Origin: Hymenobacter sp. YC55
Lineage (GTDB): Bacteria > Bacteroidota > Bacteroidia > Cytophagales > Hymenobacteraceae
Reading direction: 5' to 3'
Assembly (NCBI RefSeq): GCF_029433095.1
Contig: NZ_JARNTX010000001.1
Location: 2,790,001 to 2,854,000 of the forward strand
Length of the DNA: 64,000 nucleotides
In this document: piece by piece, positions 52,633 through 61,015 of the stretch
Numbering within the stretch: the stretch's first letter is position 1
Layout of the letters: every line of letters begins with the position of its first letter
Notes under the pieces: model-generated
Database searches by the model: none
What the model was told of the DNA's origin: nothing
The model's input: only the letters and a program-made list of their open reading frames with translations
Translations under genes and position numbers: made by a program

Positions 52633-55600
52633 TTACTTCGCCAGCTGGCCGGCTGCTTTTTCGTAGGCTTCCACTTCCACAATGCCTAATGTGGCCTTCG
52701 CTTTTGGTTGGTCGCCACCGGCGGCAGGGTCTTTTTGGCCCGTTATTTCCACAATGTTGTAGGCGTCCTGGCTTTTGCTGGCACCGGTCAGTTCGATGCG
52801 CAATGTCTTTCCGGTTTGGGCGGGGAAGGTGGCCGTGAAATACCCCAGGTTGCGCTCCGTGGTACCCGCAAAAGCTTGCTTCCCATCGACAAGAATGCGG
52901 ATCGGATACTGGCTAGAGCGCCAGTCCACGAGTTTCATGGCGACTTCACTTATGGCGGCGGGGCGCTCCAACTCATACTGAATCCAAGCGGCGGCAACGG
53001 GGCCCTCGCTGTTCCACTCCGATAGCTCGTTGTCGTCGAACGTAAGCTTGGCCTTGTCGGCATTGGAACCGGCCGTGACGCTGGTAATGGCCACCGGGAA
53101 GCGCGATGCGGTGAAGGAAGGCGTGACGGGCGTGGGGCCACGTTGCAAGCTACCGGCCAAGTCAGCGCCGGGCAGTTGCTCGGCCAAGCCGTTTTTCTGG
53201 GGCATGGCTTTGGATTTCAAGCTTGCTTCGGCGGTTTTCAACCCCGTAGCAGTGGCTTTGAGCTTGATGGTGCCAGCTTGGGTGGTAGTCCGAACGAGTA
53301 CGCGGTTCACGCCACCTTCCACGGGCAGGCTTTTAGCCAGAATATAATTGTCGGGGCCCTGAGCGAGGCCGCCGCGCCATTCGGCGGGGCCGCTGAGCGC
53401 GAAGTGTACTAGGTCGAGGGCGGTGGGGCAACGGCGGCCCTGGGCGTCCACTACTTCCACCTGCACCAGGGCGAGGTCGGCGCCGTTGGCTTGCAGGCCG
53501 GCGGGGTGCGTGAGGGTGGTTAGCTTAAGGGCCACGGGGGCGCCAGTGGTTTGGTGCTCGGCCTCGCTTACTTTCTGGTTGCGTGCGTCGTAGCCAACGG
53601 CCCGCAGGGTACCGGGCTGCCATACCACGTCTTTGAACGTGTAGAGAAACCGGTGGCTCTGTGTGCCAAAGCCCAACGACTTGCCGTTGAGAAACAACTC
53701 CACTTTGTCGCCATTCGACACCACAGTTATGTCTTTCTTGACGCCATCCTTGTAGTTCCAGTGGCCAATGATGTGCGTGCGCGGTTTCTCGGTTTCCACC
53801 CAGCCGTCCCATATCACCTGGTGGGCATAGAAGCCGTCTTTGGCAATGCGCAAGGCATCCACCTCGCCGCTGCGGCGGTAGTTTTCGGCGCCGCGGTAGT
53901 GGGTGTTGGTATCACTGAACACGATGTTGACGCCGCCCGAATTCACCCGTTTGCCGGTGCCGGGCCGCTCGTGCCAGTAGTCGTACCAGCGTTTCACGTC
54001 CTCCATGGCATGCGTGTCTTGGTTGCGGTTGTATTCGGCGGCGCTGGCGTTTTTGTAGAGCGGCCCGTCGCCGTCTTTATGGAAAGGCGGCGAGAATTCG
54101 TCCCAATACTTGCGCAGGCCTTCGTCGCGCGAGTACTCCATGGACCACATGGGATGCTTGGCGCTCTTGTTGATGTACAGCATTTCGCCGCCGTACTCGG
54201 CCACGTCGATGTCGAGCATTTCGCGCGAGCCGATGGCGCGGCCACCGTAGGGGTCGTACGCGTTACGCAGGGCTTTCATTTCCTGCATGTGCTCGGCACT
54301 GATTGACTCGTTGCCGGACTCGTAGAAGACCACGCTTGGGTTGTTGCGGTTGTAGATGATGGCGTCGCGCATTAATTCGGTGCGCTGCTCCCAGCGGCGA
54401 CCCGTCACGTCTTTCTCGGCGTCGCCGGCAGGCATGGCTTGCAGCAAGCCCACTCGGTCGCACGACTCGATGTCCTGTTTCCAGGGCGTGACGTGCATCC
54501 AGCGTACCAGGTTGGCGTTGCTTTCCACCATCAGGCCGTTGCTGTAGTCCGACAGCCAGGCCGGTACGGAGAGACCCACGGCGGGCCATTCGTTGCTGGT
54601 GCGCTGCGCGTAGCCGTGCATCTGCATCACTCGGTCGTTGAGTTTCACCACGCCATTGCCGAACTCGGTTTTGCGAAATCCGGTTCGGGTGCGCACCACG
54701 TCCAGCGGCTTGCCGTTTACTTTGAGCACGGTGTATACGTTGTACAGATAGCCGTAGCCCCAGCTCCAGAAGTGCAGGCCGCTTAGGCGGGCGCTGGCCG
54801 AAACTGTTTTGGTTTCGCCGGGCTGCAAGGTGGTGGCACTGCCCGCAAAGGTTTTCACTAGTTTGCCGTCGGCATCTTCCACTTGCACTTCGTACTCGAA
54901 GGTGCGGGCGGTAGCATCCTCGTTGACCACTTGCGCTTCGGCCGTAACCGTGGCCTCGCGGGTTGGGATGCTGAAGTCGCGGGCATAGACGTAGACGCCC
55001 GTGGTGCCCAAGCCCGAGAACAGCGGCAGGGTTTGATGCAGGGGCTCTACTACGTGCAGAAACACATTTTTGGGAATGCCACCGTAGTTGGCGTTGAAGT
55101 TGCGGTTGCTCCATTGGTAGGTTTGGCCGCTCTTTTTCTCTTTATAGTCCCAGTCGTTGTTGGTGCGCACGGCCAGCACGTTTTCCTGCGGGGCGGGCTT
55201 TAGATACTTGGTGATGTCGAAGCCAAAGGCCATTACACCGTTTTCGTGCTCCCCCACCAACTGGCCATTCACGTAAACCTGACCGTGTTGCCGTACCCCC
55301 TCAAATTCGACTAGCACTTTCTTGCCGGCATCTTTGGCAGGTAGCCGGAAGTGCTTGCGGTACCAAGCAATACCCGTAGACAGGTCCTTGATGTCCTTTT
55401 TGAAGGCGTCGTTTTCGTTCCAGGCCCAAGGCAGCGTCACCGTTTTCCAGCGTTTGTCGTCGAAAGCTGGCGCCTCGGCACCCGTTGCTTCCCCCACGTA
55501 CACCTTCCAGGCCGGATTGAAGTTGTATTTGGTGCGCGCACTGGTGGGCTCCGCTCCTTGCGCCTGCCCGGCAACCGCCAGCAAACAAACCATAGCTAAC

Positions 55601-55644
55601 CAATAGCGTCTTGAGTGTGGTTCAGGGTAGTAAGCTGAAGACAT
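52633..55644 (-). CDS. Secreted GH2 glycoside hydrolase (beta-galactosidase/glucuronidase-like)
   Basis: The protein of 1003 residues has a signal peptide (RRYWLAMVCLLAVAGQAQG). Jelly-roll sugar-binding domain: AWYRKHFRLPAKDAGKKVLVEFEGV with VYVNGQLVGEH. An Ig-like domain and the GH2 TIM barrel follow: VVFYESGNES with acid/base Glu446 and WSMEYSRDEG with candidate nucleophile Glu503. Further Ig-like/DUF4982-type domains and a C-terminal discoidin-like (F5/8 type C) domain close the protein. It removes a terminal sugar from plant or microbial glycans outside the inner membrane. The exact sugar cannot be told. The start at 55644 is chosen for the signal peptide; a 38-residue extension is possible. 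No SusC/SusD pair adjoins it. Confidence 0.9.
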   Translation of the reverse strand: MSSAYYPEPHSRRYWLAMVCLLAVAGQAQGAEPTSARTKYNFNPAWKVYVGEATGAEAPAFDDKRWKTVTLPWAWNENDAFKKDIKDLSTGIAWYRKHFRLPAKDAGKKVLVEFEGVRQHGQVYVNGQLVGEHENGVMAFGFDITKYLKPAPQENVLAVRTNNDWDYKEKKSGQTYQWSNRNFNANYGGIPKNVFLHVVEPLHQTLPLFSGLGTTGVYVYARDFSIPTREATVTAEAQVVNEDATARTFEYEVQVEDADGKLVKTFAGSATTLQPGETKTVSASARLSGLHFWSWGYGYLYNVYTVLKVNGKPLDVVRTRTGFRKTEFGNGVVKLNDRVMQMHGYAQRTSNEWPAVGLSVPAWLSDYSNGLMVESNANLVRWMHVTPWKQDIESCDRVGLLQAMPAGDAEKDVTGRRWEQRTELMRDAIIYNRNNPSVVFYESGNESISAEHMQEMKALRNAYDPYGGRAIGSREMLDIDVAEYGGEMLYINKSAKHPMWSMEYSRDEGLRKYWDEFSPPFHKDGDGPLYKNASAAEYNRNQDTHAMEDVKRWYDYWHERPGTGKRVNSGGVNIVFSDTNTHYRGAENYRRSGEVDALRIAKDGFYAHQVIWDGWVETEKPRTHIIGHWNYKDGVKKDITVVSNGDKVELFLNGKSLGFGTQSHRFLYTFKDVVWQPGTLRAVGYDARNQKVSEAEHQTTGAPVALKLTTLTHPAGLQANGADLALVQVEVVDAQGRRCPTALDLVHFALSGPAEWRGGLAQGPDNYILAKSLPVEGGVNRVLVRTTTQAGTIKLKATATGLKTAEASLKSKAMPQKNGLAEQLPGADLAGSLQRGPTPVTPSFTASRFPVAITSVTAGSNADKAKLTFDDNELSEWNSEGPVAAAWIQYELERPAAISEVAMKLVDWRSSQYPIRILVDGKQAFAGTTERNLGYFTATFPAQTGKTLRIELTGASKSQDAYNIVEITGQKDPAAGGDQPKAKATLGIVEVEAYEKAAGQLAK

Positions 55645-55864
55645 AGGAACGGGTAGTTGAGTGGCAGGGTGTGTTCCAAGAAAATGATGCGCAACAACGC
55701 TTCCCTCCTGTACTCTGCGGCTTACCCGTAATTTTTTCTTCCTGGCTGCTAAAGCCAAGGAGAAAACTAACTACAAGCCTAGCAGGCAATTTGCCTCCTC
55801 AGCTGTTGTGCGTCGAGCAAGCAGGGCTTAGGTGAATGTGAGGCTGCTAGAACGACAACTAGGT

Positions 55865-56073
55865 CGTCATGCTGAGCGGAGTCGAAGCATCTCGCATGCT
55901 GACATTGTAGTGGTATTGTCATGCTGAGCGGAGGCGCAGCCGAAGTCGAAGCATCTCGCGTGCTGATGCAGGAGTAGTGATTACCACACTAGCGAGATGC
56001 TTCGACTGCGCTCAGCATGACAATACCGCTACAACGTCAGCATGCGAGATGCTTCGACTCCGCTCAGCATGAC
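55865..56073. repeat. Dispersed inverted-repeat cluster 8
   Basis: Forward units begin at 55865 and 55918 (the second with an internal expansion GAGGCGCAGCCGAAGTCG); reverse units begin at 55991 and 56044. It lies between the GH2 start and the SDR terminator at 56195-56228. Nothing else was seen in this 625-base gap. Confidence 0.9.
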
Positions 56074-56194
56074 AAGCGCAAGTTGTTCTACGATTGGTCA
56101 ACCACTCCTAGGCCGCTTTGCTAGATGCACAACAGCAGCTGAGTTGAACTAGCTTGCAGGCTTCTAGCTCTTTCTCCACCCGCCTAGAGCAGCA

Positions 56195-56228
56195 AAAAAA
56201 GGCTCTGGCAGGTGCCAGAGCCTTTTTT
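56195..56228. terminator. Intrinsic terminator of the SDR gene
   Basis: A perfect 16-bp stem (56195-56210 with 56213-56228, AAAAAAGGCTCTGGCA) around a 2-base centre, with T/A tracts on both ends, 42 bases after the SDR stop at 56270. The inner sequence GGCTCTGGCA recurs in part in the hairpin at 42771-42804. Confidence 0.93.
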
Positions 56229-56269
56229 ATATCTGATTATATAACACTTAACAGTGTTTACAGAAGCTG

Positions 56270-57070
56270 CTACTTGCTTTCGTCTACGGGTTTGCCTTGC
56301 TGGTGCATGTTGGCGGCTACTAGGTCGTCGGGCATTAGGTTGCTGCTGTACACCATGGCCTTGTTTTTCAGGCCCGAAATGATTTTGTCTTTGCCAGCCA
56401 GCAGAGCCTCGTAGCCGTCTTTGGCTACTTCGGCGGGGTCGGCTTTGCTGCCTTCAGCTACCAGCTTCGACTGGTTCATGTCGGCTTTGTTGAAGAAGTC
56501 GGTGTCGGTTACGCCGGGCAGCAGGGCCGTGATAGTTACGCCCTTGTCTTTGGTTTCCTCCCGAATGGCTTCTGTAAACGACGTTACGAAGGCTTTGGTG
56601 GCGTGGTACACTGCTTGCAATGGCCCCGGCAACTCACCACCGATGCTGGATACTTGCAGAATCTTACCATAGCCACGGGCCACCATTTCCTTTAGGAAGC
56701 ATTTGGTTAAGACCACGTAGGCCCCAATGTTAAGTTGAATGATGTCCAGTTCGCGGTAGATATCCGTCTCCACAAACTCGCCATATTGGCCTTGGCCGGC
56801 ATCATTTACCAAGGCATCTATCTGAATGCCTAAGCCTTGTACCTGCTCGTACACCTGAAAAGGAGCTTCCCGCTGAAACAAGTCCCGGGCAATGGGCACC
56901 ACTTCTACACCGTATTGCTGCCGAAATTCAGCGGCCTTGCTTTCCAATTCTTGCTCGTTGCGGGCCACCAACACGAGGTTGTAGTTGTCCTGCGCGAAAA
57001 GTTTGGCGAGTTCGTAGCCAATGCCACTGGTTGCCCCGGTTATGAGGGCGTATTTTTGGTTGTCTGTCAT
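56270..57070 (-). CDS. SDR family oxidoreductase
   Basis: The 266-residue classical SDR has cofactor motif TGATSGIG (11-18), NDAG (89-92, a variant of NNAG), Ser142 and catalytic Tyr155/Lys159 in YHATK. VARN after strand 2 suggests NADP. It belongs to the DltE/YqjQ-like group of acyl- or keto-reductases; substrate unknown. Cytoplasmic and monocistronic, with a strong terminator behind it. It shares only the fold with the SDR at 21141. Confidence 0.92.
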   Translation of the reverse strand: MTDNQKYALITGATSGIGYELAKLFAQDNYNLVLVARNEQELESKAAEFRQQYGVEVVPIARDLFQREAPFQVYEQVQGLGIQIDALVNDAGQGQYGEFVETDIYRELDIIQLNIGAYVVLTKCFLKEMVARGYGKILQVSSIGGELPGPLQAVYHATKAFVTSFTEAIREETKDKGVTITALLPGVTDTDFFNKADMNQSKLVAEGSKADPAEVAKDGYEALLAGKDKIISGLKNKAMVYSSNLMPDDLVAANMHQQGKPVDESK

Positions 57071-57464
57071 AGCGTTTTGGTTGTTGGGTTCAGTCAGACT
57101 TTGGTTTACGACGAGTGGCTAATCCTCGTTTAGCACATCGGAAAGGCATTTATTAGCGTATAAGCCTACAGGTGACAGGGAAGCTAAACCGTAGCTAACG
57201 GGTTGTGAGAACAGCGGGGAGTGTCGGCAAGAGCCGGTTGTGGCTTCAGCGGCTCCGCAGGGTGTTCTAAGTGCTCCGGGAGCTTCGTGTCAGACCGTAT
57301 TTTCCCCGGCGAGCATGCGTGTTGTGCTAGTGCATAGGCTATCTACCAAACAGAAAAATCAGGGTTTGTTCAAGCAGAAACCCGTACTAATCCGGGACCT
57401 AAACCCCTGGTTCTGGCCGTTGAGGTAACTATCTTATCCTTCCATTCCTAGGTCCTTGCTTTCC
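57071..57464. other. Divergent gap without recognised elements
   Basis: This gap separates the minus-strand SDR and the plus-strand small gene at 57465. Short open frames here have no family resemblance. No hairpin, repeat unit or exact promoter box was seen. Confidence 0.4.
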
Positions 57465-57785
57465 ATGCCACCTTACCAACCAACTCCTATGCTTACACCT
57501 ACTCAAAACTCAACAGCAGTACTGCAACTTCATTTGGTGCCGGCTGGTCGTCGCCTCGACTTCGAGGTTGTGCCTGGTTGCTTTGCCTACGTCTACCGCC
57601 GCCAGCACCAGCAGGCGTGGCAGTGCGTAGCCCGCAATGCGTGCAGTCCTTACTTCGACCACACCCCTATTGCTAGAGATTCGCAACCCGAATACGTAGT
57701 TTGCTACTGCGATGCGGCGGGCAACATCAAAGCAGCCACCTCTATTGCGGCTACGCCCGCGGCAACACCTCAACATACAGCTTAG
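57465..57785 (+). CDS. Small hypothetical protein
   Basis: The protein has about 106 residues (98 if the ATG at 57489 is used). It has a beta-rich core with FEVVPGCFAYVYRRQHQQAWQCVARNA and YVVCYCDAAGNI, containing four Cys residues, and an Ala/Thr/Pro-rich tail. I do not recognise the family. It is followed 59 bases later by another small gene on the same strand. Both may belong to one transcript. Coding status rests on plausible codon use and composition only. Confidence 0.5.
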   Translation: MPPYQPTPMLTPTQNSTAVLQLHLVPAGRRLDFEVVPGCFAYVYRRQHQQAWQCVARNACSPYFDHTPIARDSQPEYVVCYCDAAGNIKAATSIAATPAATPQHTA

Positions 57786-57844
57786 CCCTGCCGCGCCGAC
57801 ATGCTCCCGTAGCTTTTCTTCTCATCACCTTAACCGTCTGCGCT

Positions 57845-58105
57845 ATGACAACTTCTTCCAGCCCCGACATCAACCCAAGCCAGTTACTACGCTACATCGT
57901 GCAGGTAGACGGTCTGGACACGCCCGAGCGTATCGGTGAGGCGCGCGAGCAACTCACGGGTCTGGGGTTGTTGGTCGACCGCATCGAGCAAGGCGAGATT
58001 GAAGTTGCCGTAAGCCAGGGGGTTAATCCGGGAGCAGATGGCATTCACGACACGTTGGAAGCGGCCGGTTTTTCGGTGATTAACATTCAGGCCGACGCCA
58101 GCTAA
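57845..58105 (+). CDS. Small conserved-looking protein with a ferredoxin-like/HMA-type pattern
   Basis: The 86-residue protein reads as beta-alpha-beta-beta-alpha-beta: LRYIVQVDGL, PERIGEAREQLTGL, LLVDRIEQGEIEVAVS, DGIHDTLEAAGF, SVINIQAD. This resembles the heavy-metal-associated fold, but the metal-binding CxxC of loop 1 is absent. It may be a protein-interaction or regulatory domain. The start at 57845 follows a short gap after the small gene at 57465; the WYL regulator follows 99 bases later. Confidence 0.65.
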   Translation: MTTSSSPDINPSQLLRYIVQVDGLDTPERIGEAREQLTGLGLLVDRIEQGEIEVAVSQGVNPGADGIHDTLEAAGFSVINIQADAS

Positions 58106-58204
58106 AGACCGATTATCTGCTCCGGTGGGTAACCGCCGAGACACGTTCTTATAATAGCCATTGCTGCCTCTAAACTGGCTGGCAATGGCTATTTTGCTGG
58201 GGCT

Positions 58205-59161
58205 ATGAATCGTTTTGATCGAATAACGGCTATTCTGATACAGCTCCAGGCCCGGCGCATGGTGAAGGGGCAAGACCTGGCGGAGCGGTTTGGGGTTAGC
58301 CTGCGCACCATTTACCGCGACTTACGCACCCTAGAAGAAGCTGGCGTGCCGCTGTGCGGCGAGGCGGGCGTAGGCTACTGCCTGGCCGATGGCTATCGGC
58401 TGCCGCCCGTCATGTTTACGCGCGAAGAAGCCACGGCCCTCGTCACCGCCAAAAAGCTGGTAGCACAGCTCACCGACGCGCATACCGCGCAGCTCAGCCG
58501 CGGCGCCATGGACAAGCTGCGCGCCGTGCTGCGCCGCACCGACCGAGACTATATCGAAGAAGTGAGCCCGCGCATCACCATTCTGGCAAACCGGACGCAG
58601 CCGACAGCTATGCCGCTGGCCCCTAACGTTCATCAGTTGCTGCTCACGGGCATTGTGAGCCGGCAAGTGGTTTCGCTGGATTATCGAGCGGGCTACCACG
58701 GGGCGGCCACCCAGCGCGAGGTCGAGCCTATTGGCATCTATTTCGGGCAGAACTGGCACGTGGTAGCGTTTTGCCGCCTGCGCCAAGAGTACCGCGACTT
58801 TCGCCTCGACCGGATAGCACAGCTTCGCCTTCTCGACGAGCAGTTTGCACCCCGCCCCGAAACGCTGCACTCGTACTGGCAGCAGCTAGCGGAACGGCGC
58901 CAGCAGTACCCTGCCGTGGTGCGCTTCGCGCCGGATTGCCTGCCTCATTTCCACGAAAACAAGCACTACTACGGTTGGGCGCACGAGCAAACCCTGCCCG
59001 ACGGCTGGTTGGAAGTCACGTTCCTAACTGGTCAATTAAAGAGTTTGGCTTGCTGGCTGCTTCTCTTCACTGGCCGGGCCAAAGTGGTGTCGCCGCCGGC
59101 CTTGCACCAGCAATTACGCGAGCTAGCGGTGGCCGCCTACGAGTCGTTTGGGCAAGAGTAG
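58205..59161 (+). CDS. YafY-type HTH/WYL transcriptional regulator
   Basis: The 318-residue regulator has an N-terminal winged helix (RITAILIQLQARRMVKGQDL, SLRTIYRDLRTLEEAGVP, residues 5-50), a linker, and a WYL domain (VSLDYRAGYHG, REVEPIGIYFGQNWHVVAFC, YRDFRLDRIAQLRLLDEQF) that senses small ligands or nucleic acid. A C-terminal WCX-like extension follows. In Bacteroidota such genes often sit next to DinB or glyoxalase-like genes they control. Here a DinB gene follows 114 bases later on the same strand. Confidence 0.9.
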   Translation: MNRFDRITAILIQLQARRMVKGQDLAERFGVSLRTIYRDLRTLEEAGVPLCGEAGVGYCLADGYRLPPVMFTREEATALVTAKKLVAQLTDAHTAQLSRGAMDKLRAVLRRTDRDYIEEVSPRITILANRTQPTAMPLAPNVHQLLLTGIVSRQVVSLDYRAGYHGAATQREVEPIGIYFGQNWHVVAFCRLRQEYRDFRLDRIAQLRLLDEQFAPRPETLHSYWQQLAERRQQYPAVVRFAPDCLPHFHENKHYYGWAHEQTLPDGWLEVTFLTGQLKSLACWLLLFTGRAKVVSPPALHQQLRELAVAAYESFGQE

Positions 59162-59237
59162 CCGGAGAAAGTGGAGCGCTCAAATAAAGTTGACTGGCGG
59201 CATTTCCTACTGACATAGGGCTGTCAGTGGTGGCTAG

Positions 59238-59245
59238 TAGGTTTG
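59238..59245 (+). promoter_or_regulatory. Bacteroidota -7 promoter box (TAGGTTTG)
   Basis: TAGGTTTG matches TAnnTTTG exactly and lies 30 bases upstream of the DinB ATG at 59276, giving a leader near 25 nt. This allows the DinB gene a promoter separate from the WYL gene. Confidence 0.5.
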
Positions 59246-59275
59246 GAATATCATTCACCAAACCTCTTTTCCGTT

Positions 59276-59800
59276 ATGCTAACCGACACGCTAGCCCCCT
59301 TTGCCCAAGCCCTGGTAACTGAACTCGACGACGAGTTGCAAACCACCCGCCGCGTGCTGGAGCGCGCCCCCGAAGCACACTTCTCCTGGCAGCCTCACCC
59401 CAAGTCGATGGCTCTCGGGCACTTGGCTACACACATTACCGACCTGATAGGCGGCATTGCCCACACCCTCCATACCACCGAGGTAGACCTGGCTCACTTT
59501 CTGGAACAGGAAGAGCACCCGGCCACTACCACCGCCGAGCTACTCCAACGCCTCGACACCCAGGGCGCTGCCGCTCGGGCCGCCCTTCTAGCAGCCACCC
59601 CCGATGATTTCGAGCAGCTCTGGACGATGCGCCACGGCGAACAAATACTCATGACCAACACCCGCGCCGAGGTTGTGCGGCACCTCATTAGCCACACGGC
59701 CCACCACCGTGGTCAGCTCAGCGTGTACCTGCGTTTGCTCGATGTACCCGTACCCGCCATCTACGGTCCTTCCGCCGACGAGCCCATGTTTCCCGGTTAG
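59276..59800 (+). CDS. DinB family protein
   Basis: The 174-residue four-helix-bundle protein has metal histidines in GHLATHITDL and the C-terminal HTAHHRGQLSVYLRLL (H-x3-H), typical of the DinB superfamily. Its end, VPAIYGPSADE, is a common DinB ending. Cytoplasmic, possibly a bacillithiol- or glutathione-type transferase; activity not known. It is the likely regulatory target of the preceding WYL regulator. The ATG at 59276 is preferred to a TTG at 59243, which overlaps the promoter box. Confidence 0.9.
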   Translation: MLTDTLAPFAQALVTELDDELQTTRRVLERAPEAHFSWQPHPKSMALGHLATHITDLIGGIAHTLHTTEVDLAHFLEQEEHPATTTAELLQRLDTQGAAARAALLAATPDDFEQLWTMRHGEQILMTNTRAEVVRHLISHTAHHRGQLSVYLRLLDVPVPAIYGPSADEPMFPG

Positions 59801-59826
59801 CACTTTGATTAAGTGAACTACATCCG

Positions 59827-59858
59827 AAGCCCCAACTACTGCTTGTAGCTGGGGCTTT
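59827..59858. terminator. Hairpin between convergent DinB and TIGR02594 genes
   Basis: AAGCCCCAACTA pairs with TAGCTGGGGCTT (11 of 12) around an 8-nt loop, 26 bases after the plus-strand stop and 32 bases from the stop of the convergent gene. The T tract is short. Confidence 0.75.
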
Positions 59859-59890
59859 CGCGCAACTGCGCAAACCTTGCTAGCTCTTTA

Positions 59891-60445
59891 TTAAGCTTCG
59901 CTGTGCGACATGACACCCGTGGCAGCCAAAAGGATGGGGCGCACATTGGCGGGTTGCACTTTGTAACTCGGGCGGCGGGCCGTGTAGAGGCGTTGTTTGG
60001 GCATGCGGGTCACGCATACACAATCGCCTTGGTTGCCGCCGAGCACGTGGTAGGCGGTTTCATCTTCGCCCACGTACAAGCCGACGTGACCGGCGCGGCT
60101 GCCATCGGCAGTACGCCGCACGAATACCAGCACGTCGCCGAGCATGGGCGTTTTGGTGAATACACCGAACGTGCCCCAGTTCAGGGCCCACAGCGGGTCC
60201 TTTACCGGTGATTTAGCGGCCCGCCTGGCTACTACCGCCATAAACAGCCCACACCACGGAATACTGTCGGCCACGTACATCTGCGCTACGCTTTTGATGC
60301 CCGTTTCTTGTGCCCAGCGGATGATGGTAGGGTTGTTGGCTGCCCCCGCCAACTCGACGGTGCCTAATTCGGCCAGCGCTTCTTTAATCATGCGGGGCCC
60401 GGTTTCTTCTCTTAACCACTGATACTTCTGGGGAAGCGTTGCCAT
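59891..60445 (-). CDS. TIGR02594 family protein (CHAP/NlpC-like amidase fold)
   Basis: The 184-residue protein matches the TIGR02594 family: NNPTIIRWAQETGI, SIPWCGLFMAVVARRA with candidate nucleophile Cys65, LNWGTFG, GDVLVFVRR, and AGHVGLYVGEDE with candidate His120. The Cys/His pair and fold are those of papain-like peptidoglycan amidases, often phage- or T6SS-related. No signal peptide and no phage gene nearby. It might be a cell-wall hydrolase released by lysis, or a domesticated one. Confidence 0.87.
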   Translation of the reverse strand: MATLPQKYQWLREETGPRMIKEALAELGTVELAGAANNPTIIRWAQETGIKSVAQMYVADSIPWCGLFMAVVARRAAKSPVKDPLWALNWGTFGVFTKTPMLGDVLVFVRRTADGSRAGHVGLYVGEDETAYHVLGGNQGDCVCVTRMPKQRLYTARRPSYKVQPANVRPILLAATGVMSHSEA

Positions 60446-61015
60446 AGCATAAGTCGGTATGTAAACTGGATATCAACACAACAGGTCAGCAGCATCCAGA
60501 TCAGTCGCAATACCTTATATTCCAAGTGCATACTTAATATTAGAAAAAATCAATATTTAAAGCAATACTTAGCAAGCAATTTTATGTTGTGCAGCCACGA
60601 CAGCAACACAAACCATATAACAACCCATCATATAAAGCTTATCAAAGCATCAAGCCTACTGACACGACCAAAATAACGGTCATGCTGAGCACAGTCGAAG
60701 CATCTCGCGTGCTGACGTTGCCAAACTAACGGTCATGCTGAGCGCAGTGCAACGAAGCCGAAGCATCTCGCTCGACTCGTTGCAATGGCTAAAGGGTTTA
60801 CCACACTAGCAAGATGCTTCGACTGCGCTCAGCATGACGGTTAGTGTTGCAACGTCATCTGTACAACCTTAGCACGTGAGCTGCTTTAGTCCCAGTCCCT
60901 GGCTTGATGCGCTACATGCTCAGCGGACCGGTACTTTGGCAGTATCAGTACGCTTGATGCCTCTAGCGGGCTCAGTAGGACGGTTTTGTGCTTTATATTT
61001 CTACCTGGCTCACGG
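60446..61015. repeat. AT-rich gap with dispersed inverted-repeat cluster 9
   Basis: Forward units at 60679 and 60732 (the second with the ~10-base insertion) and a reverse unit at 60809-60838. The element 60732-60838 has a loop that is 39 of 40 identical, in opposite orientation, to that of the element at 22345-22441. Degenerate half-units continue to about 60985. Positions 60446-60660 are AT-rich with no recognised element. Confidence 0.88.

Noticed and set aside
59891-60445. TIGR02594 gene as part of a prophage
   Set aside because: No phage structural, integrase or holin gene lies near it.
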